11,225 nucleotides of DNA from an uncultured Anaerotruncus sp. (GTDB lineage: Bacteria > Bacillota > Clostridia > Oscillospirales > Ruminococcaceae): NCBI GenBank assembly GCA_910586875.1, contig CAJUJI010000099.1, positions 1 to 11,225 of the forward strand, written 5' to 3'. Shown piece by piece: positions 7,318-11,225 of this stretch. How positions within the stretch are numbered: the stretch's first letter is position 1; each line of letters opens with the position of its first letter. The notes beneath the pieces are model-generated. The model had not been told where the DNA came from and did not search any database. It was given only the letters and a program-made list of their open reading frames with translations. The position numbers and the translations under genes were made by a program.

Positions 7318-7617
7318 AATAGAACTTCCTCCAATATTTCGTCTATCTTATGTCAAACAAAGGCTGCTGTTTTTCCATGCGCCTCAGATGTCTAGCAGAT
7401 GAATTCAAATCTAAAGCTATTATAACACCACCAACCGAAGATTAAAAGAGCATTTTTTGTTATTTGTGTCCAAAAATTTAACAAAACACCGCCTGTTTGA
7501 TCAATCCAGGGCGAAAAAACCGCTGGTAATCCGATTTCTGCGCCTTTTACCCCAAAAATTTGGAACATTTTTTTCCATTTTGCATACGCTGGAACAGAAA
7601 ATGAAAGGAGCAGTCTT
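7318..7617. other. Divergent intergenic region between murA and the amidase-like gene
   Basis: These 300 bases hold no gene. The left half carries the murA promoter and an untranslated leader of about 95 bases on the minus strand. The right half is AT-rich and must carry the plus-strand promoter for the amidase-like gene, but no good sigma-A pair is visible there. Small features are two copies of CCAAAAATTT (near 7481 and 7553) and the amidase ribosome site at 7604-7610. I recognise no riboswitch. Confidence 0.6.
7419..7427 (-). promoter_or_regulatory. Extended -10 promoter of murA
   Basis: On the minus strand TGTTATAAT (7419-7427) gives a perfect TATAAT with the TGn extension. The -35 position has only a weak TTTTAA-like sequence, which extended -10 promoters tolerate. 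Predicted transcription start is near 7412. Confidence 0.65.
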
Positions 7618-8364
7618 ATGCCAATTATTTACTTATCTCCCTCCACCCAGGAATGGAATCCTGTGGCAGGCGGCGGCAATGAAGAATATTACATGAATTT
7701 GATTGCAGACGCGATGGAGCCATTTTTGCGTTCCAGCGGCATCCGCTACCGGCGCAACACCCCTGATATGACCGCTGCCAGCTCGATTGTGCAGTCCAAT
7801 CAGGGCAACTACGATTTACATTTGGCACTTCACTCCAACGCTGCGCCGGAAAGCGAAGCGGGTATGCGCCAGGGAACAGAGGTTTACTATGCGCCCGGCA
7901 GCAAAAAAGGGCGGCGCGCCGCAGAGATTATCGCAGAAAACCTGCGGGACATCTACCCCTATCCGCAGCTTGTGCGCTCGCTGCCAACCACCCGCCTCGG
8001 AGAGGTGACCAAAACCCGCGCGCCTGCGGTGCTGGTGGAATTTGCTTACCATGACAATCTGGAGGACGCAAACTGGATCCGCCAAAATATCCCTGTCATC
8101 GCCCAGAATGTGGTACTTTCGCTCACCCAATATTTTGGCATTCCGTTTATTCCTGCACAGCCGGCCTACCGCGGTGTCGTACAGGTGTCGTCCGGCTGGC
8201 TGAACATCCGCCAATATCCGAACACCTCCTCGGCGGTGTTGGCGCGCGCCTGGAACGGAAACCCGATCACCGTAACCGGCAACTGGCAGGGCTGGTATGT
8301 GGTGGATTACTATGGAACGGTCGGCTATGCGGATGCCCGTTACATCGTGCTGCGGGAAAGATAA
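7618..8364 (+). CDS. Amidase_3-like (N-acetylmuramoyl-L-alanine amidase) protein with C-terminal SH3 domain
   Basis: A 248-residue protein. Residues about 1-175 resemble the Amidase_3 fold of cell-wall amidases: the zinc-ligand glutamate region GGGNEEYYMNLIADAM (18-33), the LHLALHSN segment with H68 and H72 (67-74), and VLVEFAYHDN with the expected catalytic glutamate E141 (138-147). A bacterial SH3 domain fills about 185-246 (GWLNIRQYPNTSS, NWQGWYVV, GYADARYIVL), a module that often binds cell wall. The usual first motif DPGHGG is replaced by LSPSTQ (6-11), so the first zinc histidine is missing. No signal peptide is visible, so export is uncertain. The start is ATG 7618 with AAAGGAG seven bases upstream. 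The SOD-family gene follows after 46 bases and may be co-transcribed. Amidase fold is likely; activity is unproven. Confidence 0.82.
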   Translation: MPIIYLSPSTQEWNPVAGGGNEEYYMNLIADAMEPFLRSSGIRYRRNTPDMTAASSIVQSNQGNYDLHLALHSNAAPESEAGMRQGTEVYYAPGSKKGRRAAEIIAENLRDIYPYPQLVRSLPTTRLGEVTKTRAPAVLVEFAYHDNLEDANWIRQNIPVIAQNVVLSLTQYFGIPFIPAQPAYRGVVQVSSGWLNIRQYPNTSSAVLARAWNGNPITVTGNWQGWYVVDYYGTVGYADARYIVLRER

Positions 8365-8410
8365 GCCTATCGCAAAAGACCAAAAACAAGCTGTGACAGG
8401 AGGCCCTTTT

Positions 8411-9040
8411 ATGAACGAACATTATCCTTTTATTCTAGCGCCGCTCCCCTACCCCTGTGATGCACTGGAACCCTACATAGACAGTTTAACCGTGACCATC
8501 CACCACGAACGGCATCAAGCGGGCTATGTACAGGCGCTCAATGAGCTGCTTTGTGGCTGTCCTCAGTTGCAGGGCTACTCGCTGGAAGCGCTCATCTGCA
8601 ATAAAAACGAGCTGCCGGAAAAGGTACGCGACAAAATTCAGCGCAACGCAGGCGGCCTTTGGGCGCATGAGCTGTATTTTGACTGTATGACCCGCTGCGG
8701 CAGTGGCAACGGCGCCCCCTGCGGAAAGCTCGCAAAAGCGATCGAGCAGACCTATGGATGCTTTGCCCAGTTCCAGGAGGTGTTTACCCAGACCGCATTG
8801 CAGTGCAACGGCTCTGGTTGGGTGTGGTTGGCCTGTAAGCAGGACGGCTCGCTTTGTATTCTCTGCACCCCTTTGCAGGAAACACCGCTTCCACAGGGAA
8901 TGCGCGCGATTCTGGTGGTGGATGTTTGGGAACACGCTTATTATCTAAAATACCAAAATCGCCGTGAATTATATCTGCAAAACTGGTGGAAGCTGGTGGA
9001 CTGGGAGTTTGCAGAGCGCAATTACGCCGATATTCCTTAA
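8411..9040 (+). CDS. Fe/Mn superoxide dismutase family protein
   Basis: A 209-residue protein of the iron/manganese superoxide dismutase family, which converts superoxide to oxygen and hydrogen peroxide in the cytoplasm. All four metal ligands are present: H31 (TIHHERH), H86 (GGLWAHELYF), and D171 and H175 (DVWEHAYY). The gateway tyrosine Y39 and a glutamine equivalent to the Mn-type Q146 (Q156 in PLQETPL) are also seen. Several neighbours differ from the usual pattern: GGHxNHxxFW is here GGLWAHELYF, and the second histidine of the usual HHxxHH is Q36. It is cysteine-rich for the family (10 Cys), which is odd. ATG 8411 with ACAGGAGG upstream is chosen; an upstream in-frame ATG at 8297 would overlap the amidase gene and lacks a ribosome site. 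A hairpin follows the stop codon. Confidence 0.88.
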   Translation: MNEHYPFILAPLPYPCDALEPYIDSLTVTIHHERHQAGYVQALNELLCGCPQLQGYSLEALICNKNELPEKVRDKIQRNAGGLWAHELYFDCMTRCGSGNGAPCGKLAKAIEQTYGCFAQFQEVFTQTALQCNGSGWVWLACKQDGSLCILCTPLQETPLPQGMRAILVVDVWEHAYYLKYQNRRELYLQNWWKLVDWEFAERNYADIP

Positions 9041-9053
9041 CCTGGGATCGCTT

Positions 9054-9086
9054 ATCAGGGGCTTTTTGTTTTGAAAGGCCCCTGAT
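9054..9086 (+). terminator. Hairpin after the SOD gene, probable terminator
   Basis: ATCAGGGGC (9054-9062) pairs perfectly with GCCCCTGAT (9078-9086), and the stem extends inward by four more pairs including one wobble. It begins 13 bases after the stop codon. There is no T-run after the stem; T residues lie in the loop side instead, so it may work less efficiently or through 3'-end processing. Confidence 0.5.
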
Positions 9087-9142
9087 TCTGGATTATGGTC
9101 CGCTCTTGGAGCAAAAGGCTGGCGAAAACTCTTGCTTTTGAC

Positions 9143-9171
9143 TTGACTTTGCTGTCCACAAACGGTATCAT
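9143..9171 (+). promoter_or_regulatory. Sigma-A promoter of the phosphohexomutase gene
   Basis: TTGACT (9143-9148) and TATCAT (9166-9171) are separated by exactly 17 bases; each box differs from consensus at one position. The start of transcription should be near 9178, about 43 bases before the ATG. Confidence 0.8.
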
Positions 9172-9220
9172 ATAAATAGCAATTTTGCCCAGTTTTTTAT
9201 ATTTTCAGGAGGGAATCTTT

Positions 9221-10933
9221 ATGGACCATAACGAGTTATATGCGCGGTGGCGGTCGGTCAAATTGGACGACGCCGATCTAACCACCGAGCTAGAGGAAAT
9301 CTCTGGCAAGGACGACGAAATTTTTGACCGCTTTTATCGTGATTTGGACTTCGGAACCGCAGGATTGCGCGGCGTCATCGGCGCAGGCACCAATCGAATG
9401 AATATTTATACCATCCGTCGTGCAACGCAAGGTCTGGCAAACTATTTAAACGAGAAATCTGCGCAGCCGGTTGTCGCGATTTCTTACGATAGCCGTATCA
9501 AGTCCGACTGGTTCGCCAAAGCTGCGGCGGGTGTGCTGGCGGCAAATGGAATTCAGGTTCATATTTATTCCGAGCTCATGCCTGTTCCCGCACTGTCATT
9601 CGCAACCCGCGAGCTGCACTGCGATGCGGGCATTATGGTCACTGCATCGCACAACCCCGCAAAATACAACGGCTACAAGGTCTACGGAAGCGATGGCTGC
9701 CAGCTAACCGAGGTTGCTGCGGACGCCGTACTCGCACAGATCAATTCACTGGATCTGTTCCAGGATGTCAAGTACCTGGACTTTGAGGAGGGACTTGCCA
9801 GCGGAAAAATTGCCTATATCACCGATGAGGTGATCGACAAATTTATTGCGGCGGTCATGGCGCAGCAGCTCAATCCCGGCCTGTGTGAAAAGGCCGGATT
9901 AAAGCTGGTTTATTCGCCGCTTAACGGCGCTGGGAATAAACCGGTGCGGCGGGTACTGCATGAACTTGGGGTCCGTGACGTCACCGTTGTTCCTGAGCAG
10001 GAGCATCCCGACGGGAATTTCCCCACCTGCCCCTTCCCGAATCCGGAAATTAAGGAGGCACTCTCGAAAGGCTTGGAGCTCTCGCGCAGTTTGGGCGCAG
10101 ACCTTCTGCTCGCAACCGACCCCGACTGCGACCGTGTAGGCATCGCTGTGCGCCAGGGCGACGATTACCGGCTTTTGACCGGCAACCAGGTGGGCGCGCT
10201 GCTGCTGGACTACATCTGCCAAAGCCGCACCGCAAACGGCACCATGCCTGCCAATCCGATCGCGGTCACTACCATTGTTTCCACCAAGCTGGCGACGGTG
10301 ATCGGCCAGTCCTACGGGGTGGAGGTGCGCAGCGTGCTAACCGGCTTTAAATACATCGGGGAGCAGATTGCACTGGTAGAGGCGGAAAACCATCCTGAGC
10401 GCTTCATCTTTGGCTTCGAGGAGAGCTATGGTTACCTTGCAGGCACCCATGTGCGCGACAAGGACGCGGTCGTAGGCTCGATGCTGATTGTCGAAATGGC
10501 ATCCTACTATAAGCAAAAGAACATGAGCCTTGTGGACGCGTTGGAGAAGCTGTACAGCAAATTCGGGCTGTATTGCGAGAGTGTCGCAAACTTCCAGTTT
10601 GAGGGCGCACAAGGAATGCAGATCATGGCGGATATGATGGAAAAGCTGCGTGCAAACCCGCCAAAGGAGATTGCAGGCAGCCCTGTTGAAACCCGATTGG
10701 ATTACAAGCGTTCGGAGAAAATTGCAGCAGATGGCGCAACCGAGACGATCAGCTTGCCAAAATCGAACGTGCTGGAATACCGGTTGGGCAACCGCTGCAC
10801 AGCAATCGTGCGGCCATCCGGCACCGAGCCAAAGATCAAGCTATATCTCTCCATTGTCGGCGATACACAAGCACAGGTTGACGCCAAAGCACAAGCCATC
10901 GGCGACGATATGAAAAAAATCCTAGGTGTTTAA
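9221..10933 (+). CDS. Phosphoglucomutase/phosphomannomutase (alpha-D-phosphohexomutase family)
   Basis: A 570-residue cytoplasmic enzyme that interconverts hexose 1-phosphates and 6-phosphates, most likely glucose, linking glycogen/alpha-glucan use and cell-envelope sugar synthesis to glycolysis. All four family motifs are present: the phosphoserine loop TASHNP (141-146, S143), the magnesium loop TDPDCDRVG (299-307, D300/D302/D304), the sugar-binding loop GFEESYGY (398-405), and the phosphate-binding RPSGTEPK (531-538). The long N-terminal part with FGTAGLRG (44-51) and overall length place it with the PGM2-like 'phospho-sugar mutase' group common in Firmicutes rather than GlmM. Glucose versus mannose preference cannot be decided. 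ATG 9221 is preceded by AGGAGGG (9207-9213); a TTG at 9185 would extend it by 12 residues but has no ribosome site. It has its own promoter and a 3' hairpin. Confidence 0.95.
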   Translation: MDHNELYARWRSVKLDDADLTTELEEISGKDDEIFDRFYRDLDFGTAGLRGVIGAGTNRMNIYTIRRATQGLANYLNEKSAQPVVAISYDSRIKSDWFAKAAAGVLAANGIQVHIYSELMPVPALSFATRELHCDAGIMVTASHNPAKYNGYKVYGSDGCQLTEVAADAVLAQINSLDLFQDVKYLDFEEGLASGKIAYITDEVIDKFIAAVMAQQLNPGLCEKAGLKLVYSPLNGAGNKPVRRVLHELGVRDVTVVPEQEHPDGNFPTCPFPNPEIKEALSKGLELSRSLGADLLLATDPDCDRVGIAVRQGDDYRLLTGNQVGALLLDYICQSRTANGTMPANPIAVTTIVSTKLATVIGQSYGVEVRSVLTGFKYIGEQIALVEAENHPERFIFGFEESYGYLAGTHVRDKDAVVGSMLIVEMASYYKQKNMSLVDALEKLYSKFGLYCESVANFQFEGAQGMQIMADMMEKLRANPPKEIAGSPVETRLDYKRSEKIAADGATETISLPKSNVLEYRLGNRCTAIVRPSGTEPKIKLYLSIVGDTQAQVDAKAQAIGDDMKKILGV

Positions 10934-10943
10934 GGTTTATCCC

Positions 10944-10980
10944 AATGAGAGAGGGGTACAAAATGTGCTCCTCTCTCATT
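10944..10980 (+). terminator. Long 3' hairpin after the phosphohexomutase gene
   Basis: AATGAGAGAGG (10944-10954) pairs perfectly with CCTCTCTCATT (10970-10980). The stem continues through GGTACA/TGTGCT with two wobbles to a 3-base AAA loop, about 17 pairs in all. It starts 10 bases after the stop codon. The sequence after it (TGAAAAAGAG) is A-rich rather than T-rich on the plus strand, so it is not a textbook intrinsic terminator, although 3'-end formation is its likely role. Confidence 0.5.
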
Positions 10981-11035
10981 TGAAAAAGAGATGTGTTTGC
11001 GGCAAAAAATTTTCCAGATTTTTTTACAAAAAGTC

Positions 11036-11064
11036 TTGACAAATTGCATCGATACGGGTATAAT
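11036..11064 (+). promoter_or_regulatory. Consensus sigma-A promoter of the tRNA cluster
   Basis: TTGACA (11036-11041), a 17-base spacer and TATAAT (11059-11064): a perfect consensus vegetative promoter, as expected for stable RNA genes. The predicted start near 11071 leaves a leader of about 25 bases before tRNA-Val. Confidence 0.93.
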
Positions 11065-11095
11065 AAACAAGCGTTGTTCAGCAAGGACAACATGT

Positions 11096-11168
11096 GGGAG
11101 CATAGCTCAGCTGGGAGAGCACCTGCCTTACAAGCAGGGGGTCACAGGTTCGAGCCCTGTTGTTCCCA
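11096..11168 (+). tRNA. tRNA-Val (anticodon UAC)
   Basis: A complete cloverleaf. The acceptor stem GGGAGCA pairs with TGTTCCC (11161-11167) with one G-T wobble. The D arm is GCTC...GAGC, and the anticodon stem CCTGC/GCAGG encloses loop CTTACAA with anticodon TAC at 11129-11131. A 5-base variable loop is followed by T stem ACAGG/CCTGT with loop TTCGAGC. The discriminator base A is at 11168. The next bases are TCA, so CCA is not encoded and must be added by the CCA-adding enzyme. It decodes GUA and probably other Val codons. Confidence 0.97.
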
Positions 11169-11174
11169 TCATCT

Positions 11175-11225
11175 GGCCCGGTAGTTCAGCTGGTTAGAAC
11201 GCTAGCCTGTCACGCTAGAGGTCGT
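11175..11225 (+). tRNA. tRNA-Asp (anticodon GUC), cut by the window end
   Basis: The 5' part of a tRNA starts six bases after tRNA-Val. The acceptor strand is GGCCCGG and the D arm is GTTC...GAAC. The anticodon stem CTAGC/GCTAG (11202-11206, 11214-11218) encloses loop CTGTCAC with anticodon GTC at 11209-11211, decoding aspartate. The T arm and 3' acceptor strand lie beyond the window. It is clearly in the same transcript as tRNA-Val, in a cluster that continues to the right. Confidence 0.95.

Noticed and set aside
7318..7617. A riboswitch or other structured RNA in the divergent intergenic region
   Set aside because: No known aptamer core or long conserved-looking pairing was recognised; only short AT-rich repeats are present.
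8297..8410. N-terminal extension of the SOD protein from an ATG at 8297
   Set aside because: It would overlap the end of the amidase gene by 68 bases, has no ribosome site, and adds residues unlike SOD; ATG 8411 with AGGAGG is far better.
9185..9220. TTG start adding 12 residues to the phosphohexomutase
   Set aside because: No ribosome site at that position, whereas AGGAGGG lies eight bases before ATG 9221.

Overview
The window reads as an ordinary chromosomal segment of a low-oxygen, spore-former-type Firmicute, most likely a clostridial gut bacterium of the Ruminococcaceae/Oscillospiraceae kind. This is inferred from the moderate GC content, strong AGGAGG-type ribosome sites, sigma-A promoters, a PerR plus rubrerythrin pair, a murA/walJ/rlmH/yifB neighbourhood, and tRNA genes without an encoded CCA. 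No species can be assigned from the sequence alone. I see no phage, transposase, CRISPR array or defence island.

Layout. Bases 1-232 form a hairpin-rich intergenic repeat with near-identical ends. On the minus strand, reading right to left from 7317, come murA (7317-6034) with its own terminator, then a tightly packed group walJ (MBL-fold nuclease family), rlmH and yifB/comM (5890-3062). Next is a two-gene peroxide-response operon, perR then rubrerythrin (2912-1972), ending in a strong terminator. Last is a cytoplasmic GH13 alpha-glucan hydrolase carrying a C-terminal DUF1653 domain (1858-233). On the plus strand, diverging from murA, lie an unusual Amidase_3-like protein with an SH3 domain (7618-8364), an Fe/Mn superoxide dismutase family protein (8411-9040), a phosphoglucomutase/phosphomannomutase (9221-10933), and the start of a tRNA cluster (tRNA-Val, partial tRNA-Asp).

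Functional themes. Cell wall: MurA starts peptidoglycan precursor synthesis, and the amidase-like protein is a candidate wall-acting enzyme. Oxidative stress: PerR probably controls itself and rubrerythrin through a Per-box-like site just after its promoter, and the SOD-family protein may add superoxide protection. Carbon: the GH13 enzyme would act on alpha-glucan or maltodextrin inside the cell, and the phosphohexomutase interconverts the resulting sugar phosphates. Translation: RlmH modifies 23S rRNA and the tRNAs follow.

The items most worth a second look are the GH13-DUF1653 fusion, the amidase-like protein that lacks the usual first zinc-ligand histidine and a signal peptide, the SOD with several changed active-site-shell residues, and the dispersed hairpin repeat. 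None of these amounts to a clear new multi-gene system.
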